Shown here: positions 18,761 to 28,384 of the stretch, piece after piece
How positions within the stretch are numbered: the first letter of the stretch is position 1
Layout of the letters: each line of letters opens with the position of its first letter
Assembly (NCBI RefSeq): GCF_001907675.1
Contig: NZ_MPNT01000044.1
Location: 1-40,767 of the forward strand
DNA from: Mycobacterium paraffinicum
GTDB taxonomy: Bacteria; Actinomycetota; Actinomycetes; Mycobacteriales; Mycobacteriaceae
DNA: 40,767 bases
Reading direction: 5' to 3'
The notes under the pieces: generated by a model
Databases searched by the model: none
Seen by the model: only the letters and a program-made list of their open reading frames with translations
Told to the model about the DNA's origin: nothing
Made by a program: the position numbers and the translations under genes

Positions 18761-18894
18761 TCACCACGGTAGGAATCGAATTGGATCACAAGCTCGCCGC
18801 GCTGCTCGAGCACCTTGGCGCTCCCGTGCCGGCCGCGCTCACCGTATCGTGAAGTAAAGGCGGCGCGCGTCCATTGGAGCGACACCGCGCTGGG

Positions 18895-19632
18895 ATGATC
18901 ACCCGGGGCGGCGTGGCAACATTTTCCGATGTGGACACCGAATCGACGTTGCTGCTTGCACTGGATCTGAGCGGGATTTTCGTCTTTGGTCTCAACGGAG
19001 CGCTGACAGCCGTGCGCGTGGTGCGGCTCGACATCGTCGGCGTCGTGGCGCTCGGCATGGCTACGGCGTTGGGCGGCGGCGTTATTCGAGACGTCCTTCT
19101 GGGCTCCATTCCGCCCGCGACATTCCGCGATTGGCGGTACTTTGCGCTCGCGATCGCCGGCGCATTGATCGCCTTCGTCCTCAGCAGGTGGCTGCATCGC
19201 CTGGAGACGCCAATCACCATTCTCGACGCGATGGGGCTGGGCTTCTACGCGGTGATCGGCACCAACAAGGCCGTCGTCTTCGGGTTGGGCGTGGCCCCCG
19301 CGCTGCTGCTGGGTGTCGTCACCGCCGTGGGTGGCGGCACGATCCGCGACGTTTTCATCGGAAGGATCCCGACGGTGCTCCGCAGCGAGCTGTATGCGAT
19401 CCCGGCTCTGGCGGCCGCGGCGATCACCGTGGCGGCGATGCGCATGGGCTGGTGCGGGCTACCGGCGGCATTCGGAGCCGCGGCAGTCTGCTTCGCCATC
19501 CGAATGCTAGGCGTCCACTTCGGATTGAACGCGCCTACGCCGCGTGGCGAGCCACGTCGACTTCGCGAAGAAGCGCGAGATGGCGGCGCGCGCGGCGCTG
19601 ACTTCGAACCCAAGACACCCCCGGCCGAGTGA
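18895..19632 (+). CDS. TRIC-family / UPF0126 cation channel membrane protein
   Basis: The 245-residue protein from the ATG at 18895 (a TTG at 18874 is possible) has about seven transmembrane helices. The two-fold internal repeat is diagnostic of the glycine-rich UPF0126 domain: GGGVIRDVLLG at 60-70 and GGGTIRDVFIG at 146-156, each followed by a hydrophobic hairpin. Prokaryotic members are homologous to trimeric intracellular cation channels, which conduct K+ and other monovalent cations. The C-terminus (about 215-245) is charged and cytoplasmic. The gene's last codons run into a hairpin at 19616-19641 that belongs to a decayed groEL1 3' end, suggesting that its tail was rebuilt at a recombination junction. 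Confidence 0.85.
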   Translation: MITRGGVATFSDVDTESTLLLALDLSGIFVFGLNGALTAVRVVRLDIVGVVALGMATALGGGVIRDVLLGSIPPATFRDWRYFALAIAGALIAFVLSRWLHRLETPITILDAMGLGFYAVIGTNKAVVFGLGVAPALLLGVVTAVGGGTIRDVFIGRIPTVLRSELYAIPALAAAAITVAAMRMGWCGLPAAFGAAAVCFAIRMLGVHFGLNAPTPRGEPRRLREEARDGGARGADFEPKTPPAE

Positions 19633-19641
19633 CCGGGGGTG
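19616..19641 (-). repeat. Second copy of the groEL1 terminator hairpin
   Basis: CACCCCCGG (19616-19624) and CCGGGGGTG (19633-19641) form a perfect 9-bp stem. The arms and the following GTGCTTCG match the groEL1 terminator at 21036-21070 (CACCCCCG, CGGGGGTGCCTTCG). It overlaps the stop of the TRIC gene and lacks the T-run of the intact copy. See the adjoining groEL1-tail remnant. Confidence 0.6.
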
Positions 19642-19662
19642 CTTCGCTAAACGGTGCTTGCA

Positions 19663-19737
19663 GTGGTGGTGATGAGCGTGGCCGTGGTCATCGGGTTCGT
19701 CAGCGGGCTTGTCGACGACGGCCGTCGCGGTCGTGCA
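19663..19737 (-). pseudogene. Decayed duplicate of the groEL1 3' end (histidine-rich tail)
   Basis: The minus strand encodes CTTATAVVDKPADEPDDHG followed by HAHHHH, which aligns with the GroEL1 C-terminus [19 protein letters not shown] then HHHGHAH. At the DNA level GCGGGCTTGTCGACGACGGC here corresponds to GCGGGCTTGTCGACGATGGC near 21128, about 1.4 kb away. Upstream codons are unrelated, and the frame does not stop at the expected place. With the neighbouring terminator copy this marks a partial duplication of the groEL1 end. It makes no functional protein. Confidence 0.65.
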
Positions 19738-19859
19738 AGGTGTACCACCGCAACGTGGCTCGGGACTACTTGAAGCTCACGCAAGAACCGATGGCGTGCC
19801 GATTGGCTGAATTGAGCTGGTCCGCGTGTCCGCTCACCGCGGTCTCGTATGGTCCGAGT

Positions 19860-20855
19860 ATGGATATCTCGTGTGCGTTCGCAACTTCGTCGGACACCCC
19901 GTCCCAGGTGCAGCTCGCCGAAACGCTCGGCTACAAGCGCGCCTGGCTCTACGACTCGCCGGCGCTCTACCCGGACGTGTGGATGATTCTCAACCGGTGC
20001 GCCGAGCGCACGTCGCGCATCGGCCTCGGGCCGGGCGTGCTCGTCCCCAGCCTGCGGCATCCGATGGTCAATGCCGCCGCGATAGCCGAGCTGGCGAGCC
20101 AGGCGCCTGGCCGGGTCGCCGTCGCGATCGGCTCGGGTTTTACCGGTCGAATGGCGCTGGGCCAGCGGCCAATGCCGTGGCGGAAGGTCGCCGACTACGT
20201 GCGGTGCCTGCGGGATCTTCTCGCCGGCGAAACCGCCGAGTGGGAAGGCGCGAAGATCCGGATGCTGCAGCTACCCGGCTTCGGAGCGCCGCGGCCGATC
20301 ACCGTGCCGATACTGATCGGCGCCGACGGCCCCAAAGGGCTGGCCGTTGCGGCGGAGCTTGGCGACGGCATTTTCTCCGCCGCCGTGCCCCAGCCCGACG
20401 CCGCGAAAATCTCCGACTGGCGGGCACTGCTCTGCTTCGGCACTGTGCTCGACGAAGGAGAGGACCTGACGTCGCCGCGCGCCATCGACGCCGCGGGTCC
20501 CGGTGCCGTGGTGATGTATCACGCCGTGTACGAGCGCGGCGGCGCCGCCGCGGTCGACGCGCTGCCCGGTGGGCAAAGCTGGCGCGAGGCGATCGAGGCC
20601 TACCCGACGGACGAGCGGCATCTCGCCATCCACACGGGGCATCTGGTGAAGGCCAATGCGAGCGATGAGCCACATGTTGCGGGCCTGGTGCCGATGGTCA
20701 GCTCGATGGCGTTGACCGGACCGGCCGAGGAAATACCGGAAAAAATCGCGGGACTCGCAGCGCGGGACGTCACCGAGATCGTTTACCAGCCAGCAGGATC
20801 CGACATCGAACGGGAACTCAAGGCATTCGCGTCCGCCGCCGGCCTGGGGGGCTAA
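19860..20855 (+). CDS. F420-dependent LLM-class oxidoreductase
   Basis: The 331-residue luciferase-like TIM barrel is expected to use F420H2 (or FMN). Signature segments are QLAETLGYKRAWLYDSPAL near the N-terminus, RTSRIGLGPGVLVPSLRHP, LASQAPGRVAVAIGSGFTGR, and VPILIGADGPKGLAVAAELGDG, the substrate/cofactor loop common to this class. The ATG at 19860 (MDISCAFATSSDTP) fits the fold; the frame is open to 19629, but that stretch contains the groEL1-tail remnant. The substrate is unknown. It lies between two copies of the groEL1 end and was probably trapped there by recombination. The ribosome site is weak. Confidence 0.85.
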   Translation: MDISCAFATSSDTPSQVQLAETLGYKRAWLYDSPALYPDVWMILNRCAERTSRIGLGPGVLVPSLRHPMVNAAAIAELASQAPGRVAVAIGSGFTGRMALGQRPMPWRKVADYVRCLRDLLAGETAEWEGAKIRMLQLPGFGAPRPITVPILIGADGPKGLAVAAELGDGIFSAAVPQPDAAKISDWRALLCFGTVLDEGEDLTSPRAIDAAGPGAVVMYHAVYERGGAAAVDALPGGQSWREAIEAYPTDERHLAIHTGHLVKANASDEPHVAGLVPMVSSMALTGPAEEIPEKIAGLAARDVTEIVYQPAGSDIERELKAFASAAGLGG

Positions 20856-20946
20856 TCGGGCGCTCGCGACCGACGATGAACGGACCCTGAACAACGAAGC
20901 ATCCCCCGCCCGCACCGGCATCCGTCCGGTCGTACAGACATCCGCC

Positions 20947-21021
20947 ATGGGAGACATCAACGAAGCTGTCGCGCAGGTGCGTTCAGGTCGAGCTCACTAC
21001 CGTGCCGTCGTGGCGGCCTGA
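20947..21021 (+). pseudogene. C-terminal scrap of a zinc-dependent alcohol dehydrogenase
   Basis: An ATG-to-TGA stretch of 24 codons reads MGDINEAVAQVRSGRAHYRA followed by VVAA. This is the usual last helix and strand of MDR-family zinc alcohol dehydrogenases (DINEA...VRSGR..YRAVV). The codons before it do not continue the homology, so only the 3' end survives, convergent with groEL1. It is evidence of deletion rather than a gene, although a 24-residue peptide could be translated. Confidence 0.55.
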
Positions 21022-21031
21022 TCCGCGGACG

Positions 21032-21064
21032 AAAACACCCCCGGGCCCAATGGGATCGGGGGTG
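21032..21064 (-). terminator. groEL1: Intrinsic terminator of the groES-groEL1 transcript
   Basis: On the minus strand CACCCCCG (21064-21057) pairs with CGGGGGTG (21043-21036) around a 13-nt loop and is followed by TTTT (21035-21032). It starts 16 nt past the groEL1 stop. It is one of the few classical stem-plus-T terminators in the window. Confidence 0.75.
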
Positions 21065-21079
21065 CCTTCGTTGGTAGTT

Positions 21080-22708
<1,629 letters not shown>

Positions 22709-22727
22709 TCAGGGGCGATAACGCGGG

Positions 22728-22774
22728 CCGCCCCGGAAATCACCCGCGGCCATGCGCGGGGATTGCCGGGGCGG
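22728..22774 (-). promoter_or_regulatory. Large hairpin in the groES-groEL1 intergenic mRNA
   Basis: CCGCCCCGG (22728-22736) pairs with CCGGGGCGG (22766-22774). Inside it AATC pairs with GATT and CCCGCG with CGCGGG, leaving a loop of about 6 nt, so nearly all of the 47 nt is paired. It lies 29 nt before the groEL1 start on the minus strand. It could be an mRNA-processing or stability element, or a partial terminator that sets the groES to groEL1 ratio. Confidence 0.65.
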
Positions 22775-22784
22775 ACCACGGTGC

Positions 22785-23087
22785 TTACTTCGATACGACG
22801 GCCAGCACGTCGCGCGCCGACAGGATCAGGTACTCCTCGCCGTTGTACTTGATCTCGGTGCCGCCGTACTTGCTGTAGATGACGGTGTCGCCTTCCGAGA
22901 CGTCGAGCGGAATCCGCTTCTCGCCGTCCTCGTCCCAGCGGCCGGGGCCGACTGCGACGACGGTGCCTTCCTGCGGCTTCTCCTTGGCGGTGTCAGGAAT
23001 GACCAGACCGGATGCGGTCGTGGTCTCGGCCTCGTTGGCCTGCACGAGAATCTTGTCCTCGAGTGGCTTGATGTTCACCTTCGCCAC
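22785..23087 (-). CDS. groES: 10-kDa co-chaperonin GroES (Rv3418c-like)
   Basis: The 100-residue heptameric lid of the chaperonin starts at the GTG at 23087 ([15 protein letters not shown]), with GGAGG upstream. The mobile loop is [20 protein letters not shown] (about 20-39). [15 protein letters not shown] and [19 protein letters not shown] complete the beta-barrel. The five upstream in-frame codons to 23102 are not part of the protein in relatives. First gene of the groES-groEL1 operon; the CIRCE operator lies about 130 bp upstream. Confidence 0.97.
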   Translation of the reverse strand: MAKVNIKPLEDKILVQANEAETTTASGLVIPDTAKEKPQEGTVVAVGPGRWDEDGEKRIPLDVSEGDTVIYSKYGGTEIKYNGEEYLILSARDVLAVVSK

Positions 23088-23215
23088 GATTGGAGCCTCC
23101 ACTAGTTAGATCGGGTCCGGGGCGGGGTGCCCCAGAGTTATCAAGGGATTCGGCAGTCGTCCGTGCCCGAGCGCCGTCGTCGCGGGTGCCGGCACAGGGT
23201 TTGGCCGATTGCCAC

Positions 23216-23242
23216 CTAGCACTCTATACACGAGAGTGCTAG
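23216..23242. promoter_or_regulatory. CIRCE operator (HrcA binding site)
   Basis: CTAGCACTC (23216-23224), a 9-bp spacer (23225-23233) and GAGTGCTAG (23234-23242) match the CIRCE consensus TTAGCACTC-N9-GAGTGCTAA except at the outermost bases. HrcA bound here represses groES-groEL1 until heat shock. A further partial half-site, AGCACTC, follows at 23241-23247. Confidence 0.93.
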
Positions 23243-23249
23243 CACTCAA
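23223..23249 (-). promoter_or_regulatory. Candidate core promoter of groES-groEL1 inside CIRCE
   Basis: On the minus strand TTGAGT (23249-23244) and TATAGA (23228-23223) are spaced by 15 bp, a little short of ideal. The -10 lies in the CIRCE spacer and left arm, so HrcA would block RNA polymerase directly. The predicted start is near 23215. Confidence 0.45.
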
Positions 23250-23287
23250 GGGCGCCCCGCTGCGTATCGGGTATTCGCTCTAAGCGA

Positions 23288-24322
23288 TCACGTCACCTGG
23301 GCTTTTATCACCGGCAGGCCCGGGTCGCTGGGCGCATCCAGCGGGGAGGGCGGCGCCCCGGCGGCCACCAGGTGCGCGGCGAACGAAGCGATCATGGCCC
23401 CGTTGTCGGTGCAGAGCCGGGGCCGCGGGATCCGCAGCGTCAGCCCGGCCGCGGCGCATCGCTGCTCCGCCAGCTCCCGCAGGCGCGAATTGGCGGCCAC
23501 TCCCCCGGCGATCAGCAGGGTCGAGACCCCGAGCCCCGTCGCCGCGCGCACCGCCTTCAGGGTCAGCACGTCGGCGACGGCCTCCTGAAAGCCCGCGGCG
23601 ACGTCGGCGTTCACCGCGTCCGGGTGGCTCTCCAGATAGCGGGCGACGGCCGTCTTGAGCCCCGAGAAGCTGAAGGCGTACGGCTCATCCCTCGGGCCGG
23701 TCATGCCGCGCGGGAACGCTGGGATCTCCGCGGGCTCCCGGCCGCAGGTGCGGGCCAGGTCGTCGAGCACCTTGCCACCGGGGTAGCCCAGCCCCAGCAG
23801 CCGGGCCACCTTGTCGTAGGCCTCGCCGGCGGCGTCGTCGACGGTGCTGCCCAGCTCGACGATCGGTTCGCCCAGGGACCGCACGTGCAGCAGGTGGGTG
23901 TGTCCCCCGGACACCAGCAGCGCCACACACTCGGGCAGCGGCCCGTGCTCGTAGACGTCGGCGGCCAGGTGCCCGCCCAGGTGGTTGACGGCGTAGAACG
24001 GCACCCCCCACGCGGCCGAATACGCCTTGGCCGCCGCCACTCCCACCAGCAGCGCGCCGGCCAGGCCGGGGCCGATCGTGGCGGCGACGATGTCGGGCTT
24101 GCGCACCCCCGCCGCCGCGAGCGCGCGGCGCATGGCCGGGCCGAGCGCCTCCAGGTGGGCCCGGGACGCGATCTCGGGGACCACGCCGCCGAAGCGGACG
24201 TGTTCGTCGACGCTGGACGCCACCTCGTCGGCCAGCAGCGTGACGGTGCCGTCGGCGTCGAGCCGCGCGATGCCGACTCCCGTTTCGTCGCAAGAGGTTT
24301 CGATGGCCAGGATGATCGTCAC
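23288..24322 (-). CDS. tsaD: tRNA N6-threonylcarbamoyladenosine transferase TsaD (Rv3419c-like)
   Basis: TsaD transfers the threonylcarbamoyl group to A37 of ANN-decoding tRNAs, working with TsaB and TsaE. The GTG at 24322 gives 344 residues, the H37Rv length. Visible motifs are the ASKHA start [15 protein letters not shown], the metal ligands in [16 protein letters not shown] (HxxxH), VSGGHTHLL, the phosphate loop [21 protein letters not shown], and [12 protein letters not shown]. The start overlaps the rimI stop as GTGA, so it is coupled to the rest of the cluster. An older annotation, glycoprotease Gcp, is not supported by current knowledge of the family. Confidence 0.96.
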   Translation of the reverse strand: MTIILAIETSCDETGVGIARLDADGTVTLLADEVASSVDEHVRFGGVVPEIASRAHLEALGPAMRRALAAAGVRKPDIVAATIGPGLAGALLVGVAAAKAYSAAWGVPFYAVNHLGGHLAADVYEHGPLPECVALLVSGGHTHLLHVRSLGEPIVELGSTVDDAAGEAYDKVARLLGLGYPGGKVLDDLARTCGREPAEIPAFPRGMTGPRDEPYAFSFSGLKTAVARYLESHPDAVNADVAAGFQEAVADVLTLKAVRAATGLGVSTLLIAGGVAANSRLRELAEQRCAAAGLTLRIPRPRLCTDNGAMIASFAAHLVAAGAPPSPLDAPSDPGLPVIKAQVT

Positions 24323-24792
24323 GGGCGGGCCCCCACCCGGCGCATCGTGTAGGCATCGGCGCCGCTCGCGCGGTAGTAGCGCCGACGCAGGCCGATCTGC
24401 TCGAATCCCACGCTGCGGTACAGCCCGATGGCCGCCTCGTTGTCGGTGCGCACCTCCAGGAAGACCGCGCCTCCGTCGGCGAAGACGAGCAGCTCGTCGA
24501 GCAACCGGCGGCCGATGCCCTGCCCCTGGTACGCGGCGTCCACGCCGATGGTGTGCACCTCGTACTCGAACGGCGGGGTGCGGCCCAGCCGCGAGATCCC
24601 GGCATACCCGACCAGGGTGTCGCCGGCGCGCGCGCCCACGTAGTGGTTGTGTGGGCTGGCCAGTTCCCGGTTGAAGGCCGCGGCGGGCCACGGGTCGTCG
24701 CCGTCGAACAGCTGCCGTTCGAGCTCCGCGCAGCGCGCCGCGTCGGCGGAGGTGAGCGCCCCGAGCGTCACGGGCTCGCGGGTGGCGGTCAT
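24319..24792 (-). CDS. rimI: Ribosomal protein/N-terminal acetyltransferase RimI (Rv3420c-like)
   Basis: The 157-residue GNAT-fold enzyme acetylates protein N-termini using acetyl-CoA. The acetyl-CoA loop is [11 protein letters not shown] (about residues 100-110). [13 protein letters not shown] precedes it and [17 protein letters not shown] follows it, the usual B motif. E. coli RimI acts on ribosomal protein S18; the mycobacterial enzyme is broader in vitro. ATG at 24792 overlaps the tsaB stop as ATGA, and its own stop overlaps the tsaD start, making a tightly coupled tsaE-tsaB-rimI-tsaD block. A longer upstream frame exists but is only shadow. Confidence 0.95.
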   Translation of the reverse strand: MTATREPVTLGALTSADAARCAELERQLFDGDDPWPAAAFNRELASPHNHYVGARAGDTLVGYAGISRLGRTPPFEYEVHTIGVDAAYQGQGIGRRLLDELLVFADGGAVFLEVRTDNEAAIGLYRSVGFEQIGLRRRYYRASGADAYTMRRVGARP

Positions 24793-25412
24793 TGCCGCGC
24801 CGCCATCGGCTTGGCGTCCGGGCGGCGCAGATACAGCGCCACCAGCGGCAGCGGGCGCTCGGTCCAGTCGGGCACCGCGGCGACGAGCCCGGCCGGCGTG
24901 GGGTAGACCGGCCCGCGGTGCGGCAGGCCGAACAGCGCCGCGTGCTCTTTCGAGCCGGCCACCGCCTCGGCGGGGCCCGGGTCGACGTCGGTCGGGGCGT
25001 TGACCCCCGGCCCTTCCATCCGGAATCCGTCGCGGTAACGGGCCCAGTAGATCTCGCGCCGGCGGGCGTCGGTGACCACCAGCGTCTCGCCGGTGGTGCG
25101 CACGCCGATGGCGTCCAGGCTGCACACGCCGCGCACCGGGATGTCCAGCGCGTGCCCGTAGGCGGCGGCGGTCGCCATTCCGGCCCGCAGGCCGGTGAAG
25201 GGGCCGGGGCCGCAGCCGACCACGACGGCCTCGAGGTCGGCCATCGTCAGCCCGGCGTCGGCGAGGGCGGCCACCACGTTCGGGGTGAGCCGTTCGGCGT
25301 GCGCCCGGGCGTCGACGGTGACCCGCTCGGCCAGCACGGTCAGGTCGTCGCGCCGCACGATCCCGGCCGTCACGGCCGGGGTGGCGGTGTCGAGGGCGAG
25401 GACGATGCTCAC
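24789..25412 (-). CDS. tsaB: t6A biosynthesis scaffold protein TsaB (Rv3421c-like)
   Basis: The 207-residue inactive ASKHA paralogue of TsaD starts at the GTG at 25412 ([19 protein letters not shown]). Family segments are [20 protein letters not shown] and [24 protein letters not shown], then [18 protein letters not shown]. TsaB binds TsaD and TsaE to form the threonylcarbamoyl transfer complex and has no catalysis of its own. Its start overlaps the tsaE stop as GTGA. Shorter than some TsaB proteins, but complete. Confidence 0.95.
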   Translation of the reverse strand: MSIVLALDTATPAVTAGIVRRDDLTVLAERVTVDARAHAERLTPNVVAALADAGLTMADLEAVVVGCGPGPFTGLRAGMATAAAYGHALDIPVRGVCSLDAIGVRTTGETLVVTDARRREIYWARYRDGFRMEGPGVNAPTDVDPGPAEAVAGSKEHAALFGLPHRGPVYPTPAGLVAAVPDWTERPLPLVALYLRRPDAKPMAARQ

Positions 25413-25870
25413 GAACGAACCCACTGCCACGACGCGATCCGCACGTCCGATCCGCTGAGGCGTTCCAGACGAATGTCGAGGTGCCGCTCGGCGAGGCGTT
25501 CGACGATGCCCTCGCCCCACTCCACGACCACCACCGCGTCGTCGAGATCGGTGTCGAGGTCGAGCGAGTCGAGCTCGCCGAGCAGGTCGGCGCGGTCTTG
25601 ATCCAAGAGCCGGTACATGTCGACATGAATCATCGTCGGTGCTCCGGGCCGCCGCGGCGGATGCACCCGCGCCAGCACGTACGACGGCGAGGTGACCGGG
25701 CCGTCGACGTCCATTGCCGCGGCGATTCCCTTGGCCAGCACGGTCTTTCCCGCGCCGAGCGGGCCGGTGAGCACCACGACGTCACCCGCCTTCAGCTGCT
25801 CGCCGAGCCGCGACCCCAGCGCGACGGTGTCCTCGACGCGTTCGAGGGTGGCCGTGCCCTCACTCGCCAC
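25409..25870 (-). CDS. tsaE: t6A biosynthesis ATPase TsaE (Rv3422c-like)
   Basis: The 153-residue P-loop ATPase has Walker A GPLGAGKT at residues 36-43, TSPSYVLARVH (switch-like threonine/serine region) and MIHVDMYRL, then ELDSLDLD and VVVVEWGEG. TsaE hydrolyses ATP to reset the TsaBD complex between rounds of t6A synthesis. GTG start at 25870 overlaps the upstream hydrolase gene by 11 nt. First tsa gene of the cluster; all junctions downstream overlap by 4 nt, implying one polycistronic unit. Confidence 0.95.
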   Translation of the reverse strand: MASEGTATLERVEDTVALGSRLGEQLKAGDVVVLTGPLGAGKTVLAKGIAAAMDVDGPVTSPSYVLARVHPPRRPGAPTMIHVDMYRLLDQDRADLLGELDSLDLDTDLDDAVVVVEWGEGIVERLAERHLDIRLERLSGSDVRIASWQWVRS

Positions 25871-26978
25871 GGTGCCGCAGCCTTTCCCGCATCCACCGGG
25901 CGGCCAGGGCGGCGCGGCCCGGGTTGGCCCGCTTGACCAGCCGTACCAACCCGTCGTTGATCGCCTCGGGCTTGTCCAGCAGCGCGAGGTGGCTGGCCCC
26001 GGGGACGACGACCAGCTCGGAGCGCGGCAGTGAGGCCGCCATCTTGCGGGAGTATTCGTCCGGCGTCAGCAGGTCGTGATCGCCGCAGGCGATCAGCGTG
26101 GGGATGCGCAGCAGGGTCCACAGGCCGGCGGTCTCGTCGTGGGCTTCCAGCGCATCCAGGAACTCCACCATGGTCGGGATCGGGGTGCCGTTCATCATCC
26201 GCTGCGAGAAGGCGTCCAGGCTGCGGCTGACATGCAGGTCGCTGAAGGAGGCGGCCCGCAGGACCGGGCCGATCAGCGAGCGCGACACGTTGCGACCGCG
26301 GTGCATCAGCTTGGGCGCGGAGCGCGCGGTGAACCGAAATGCTTCCAGCGCAGGGTTTTTCAGAATCTCACCGAGCGGCGATCTGGCTACACCTTCGGCC
26401 GCTGAGGAGATCAACGCGGCGCCGACGATCCGGCGTCCGTACTGGTCGGGGAATTGGCGGGCGTGCGACAACACCGTCATGCCGCCCATGGAGTGGCCGA
26501 CCAACACGACCATGCCGCGCGGGGCCACCACCTGGAGCACGCTTTCCAGGTCTCTGCCGAGTTGGGTCAGCGTGTAGCTCTCCGGCGGGGCCTCGTCGGA
26601 CTGCCCGTGCCCGCGCTGGTCGTAGAAGACCATCCGGACGCCGGGGCCCAGGTGCTGCGGCAGCCGCGTCCGCTGGAAATGAAAGGCGCCCATCCGCAGG
26701 CAGAATCCGTGGACGAAGACCATGGTCAGCGGGGCGTCCGCGGGGCCGGCCTCGCGAATCGCCAGCGACACCCCGTCCGGGGTGGTCACCACGGAGCGGC
26801 GGTCGTCGTCGATCGTGTCGAAATCCTCGTCGGCGTAAGGGTCTTCGGCGCCATGGGTGCGCTGGACCATCGAGCGGCGGGCCGAGGCTCCGACGATGGT
26901 GGCGAGAGCCGTCACCCCCGCCCCTCCCGCGAGCCAAGCCCTCCCCCGTTGGCGCCTGCGAGTTCTCTCACGGCTCAA
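25860..26978 (-). CDS. Alpha/beta-fold hydrolase with N-terminal membrane segment
   Basis: Up to 372 residues. The N-terminus is basic ([11 protein letters not shown]), then a hydrophobic helix [16 protein letters not shown] (about 15-30), so the enzyme is probably membrane-tethered or exported. The hydrolase core shows an oxyanion HG (VFVHGF), DQRGHGQS, the nucleophile elbow GHSMGG with Ser163, an acid in CGDHDLLTP and the catalytic His in [10 protein letters not shown]. The substrate is unknown; esters or epoxides are typical for this group. The TTG at 26978 overlaps the alr end by 11 nt; a GTG at codon 22 with a GGAGGGG-like site is an alternative. Sits between alr and tsaE. Confidence 0.83.
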   Translation of the reverse strand: MSRERTRRRQRGRAWLAGGAGVTALATIVGASARRSMVQRTHGAEDPYADEDFDTIDDDRRSVVTTPDGVSLAIREAGPADAPLTMVFVHGFCLRMGAFHFQRTRLPQHLGPGVRMVFYDQRGHGQSDEAPPESYTLTQLGRDLESVLQVVAPRGMVVLVGHSMGGMTVLSHARQFPDQYGRRIVGAALISSAAEGVARSPLGEILKNPALEAFRFTARSAPKLMHRGRNVSRSLIGPVLRAASFSDLHVSRSLDAFSQRMMNGTPIPTMVEFLDALEAHDETAGLWTLLRIPTLIACGDHDLLTPDEYSRKMAASLPRSELVVVPGASHLALLDKPEAINDGLVRLVKRANPGRAALAARWMRERLRHRGE

Positions 26979-28152
26979 TGGTTTGCGCCTCGCGGTAGGT
27001 CCGGGTGATGCGCCCGCGCGGGCTGGTCACCACTTCGTAGTGGATGGTGCCGAGCAGGTCGGCCCAGTCTTGCGCGGTGGGTTCCCCGCCGGTGCCGGGT
27101 CCGAACAGGATCGCCTCGTCGCCTTCAGTCACGTCGGTGCTACCGGGCCCGAGGTCGACGACGAACTGGTCCATGCAGATCCGGCCGACGCCGGGGCGCC
27201 GCTTGCCGTTGATCAATACTTCCAATCGCCCCCCCAGCGAGCGGAACACGCCGTCGGCGTAACCGACGGGCAGCAGCGCCAGAGTGGTGTCGCACTCCGC
27301 GGTCCAGGTGTGCCCATACGATACGCTCTCCCCGGCGCGGATCGACTTCACCAGCGCCACAGGGCATTTCACCGTCATCGCCGGCATCAACCCCATGTCG
27401 CCGAGCTCGGGCACCGGGCTCAGGCCGTACACCGCGACGCCGGGCCGCACCAGGTCGAACGCCAGGTCGGGGCGCGACATGGTGGCCGACGAGTTCGCCA
27501 GGTGCGCGATCTCGAACCGCACCCCCTGCTCGCCCGCCTGCGCCAGCATCTCGCTGAACCGTTGCGCCTGAAGGTCATTGACCGGGTTGGCCGGCTGGTC
27601 GGCGAACACCATGTGTGACATCAGGCCGCGCAGCCGGATGGCCTCCTCGGCGACGGCGCGGCGAAGCGCGGCCAGCATCGACGGGTACTGCGACGGGTGG
27701 ACGCCGTTGCGGTTAAGTCCGGTGTCGACTTTCACCGTGACCGTCGCGGTCCGGCCGGTGCGGCGCGCGGCGTCCAGCAGCTCGTCGAGCTGGCGCTCCG
27801 AGGAGACGGCGATCTCGACGTCGGCCAGCAGCGCGGGCCCGAAGTCGATGCCGGGCGGGTGCAACCAGGCCAGCACCGGTGCGGCGATGCCGTCGGCGCG
27901 CAGCGCCAGCGCCTCGGCGACGGTGGCGACGCCCAGCTCGGCCGCCCCACCGGCCAGCGCCGCGCGGGCGGCCGGGGTGGCGCCGTGGCCGTAGCCGTCG
28001 GCCTTGACGACGGCCATCACCTGCGCGCGGCCGGCGTGCTCGCGGAGCAACCGCACGTTGTGCTCAATGGCGCCCAGGTCCACCCGGGCCTCGGCGAGGA
28101 GGCCAGGCGTCAGGGAGATCGGCGAAACGGCCCACCCTTTCATGGCCGCCAT
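26968..28152 (-). CDS. alr: Alanine racemase (Rv3423c-like)
   Basis: This PLP enzyme makes D-alanine from L-alanine for peptidoglycan and is the target of D-cycloserine. From the ATG at 28152 it has 394 residues (ATG at 28143 is also possible). The PLP lysine is Lys50 in [10 protein letters not shown]. The second catalytic base is the Tyr of [20 protein letters not shown] and [13 protein letters not shown], the latter from the C-terminal beta domain, are present. No partner gene precedes it; the 232 bp up to gadB contain no recognised gene. In H37Rv this gap holds Rv3424c-Rv3431c with PPE and transposase genes, all absent here. Confidence 0.96.
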   Translation of the reverse strand: MAAMKGWAVSPISLTPGLLAEARVDLGAIEHNVRLLREHAGRAQVMAVVKADGYGHGATPAARAALAGGAAELGVATVAEALALRADGIAAPVLAWLHPPGIDFGPALLADVEIAVSSERQLDELLDAARRTGRTATVTVKVDTGLNRNGVHPSQYPSMLAALRRAVAEEAIRLRGLMSHMVFADQPANPVNDLQAQRFSEMLAQAGEQGVRFEIAHLANSSATMSRPDLAFDLVRPGVAVYGLSPVPELGDMGLMPAMTVKCPVALVKSIRAGESVSYGHTWTAECDTTLALLPVGYADGVFRSLGGRLEVLINGKRRPGVGRICMDQFVVDLGPGSTDVTEGDEAILFGPGTGGEPTAQDWADLLGTIHYEVVTSPRGRITRTYREAQTIEP

Positions 28153-28384
28153 TGTCCCAGAATCGGCGGATGCGCCGCCCGCGCCAGGCCCCACGCTGTC
28201 ACAGAAGCCACAGTGATCACATCAATCCCTCGGCGGGACGGCACCCGACGCGCCCGCCTCCGAGCGACAATCGACGACGTCAGCGCCGGGAGCCGGCCGG
28301 ACGCCGCCGCGGCCCGAGCTGCCCCGCGCACCATCGCTGTGAGGCGGGCAACACGCGCGTCCCGTCCCCGACTGCGCCAACCGC

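Noticed and set aside
18676..19220. Minus-strand frames of 144-173 codons opposite the TRIC gene
   Set aside because: Most of their length is the shadow of the plus-strand membrane protein; only the 18488-18760 part looks like a decayed TetR gene.
23288..25626. Very long fused frames through tsaD/rimI and rimI/tsaB
   Set aside because: Extensions upstream of the true starts only; GTGA/ATGA overlaps and family lengths define separate genes.
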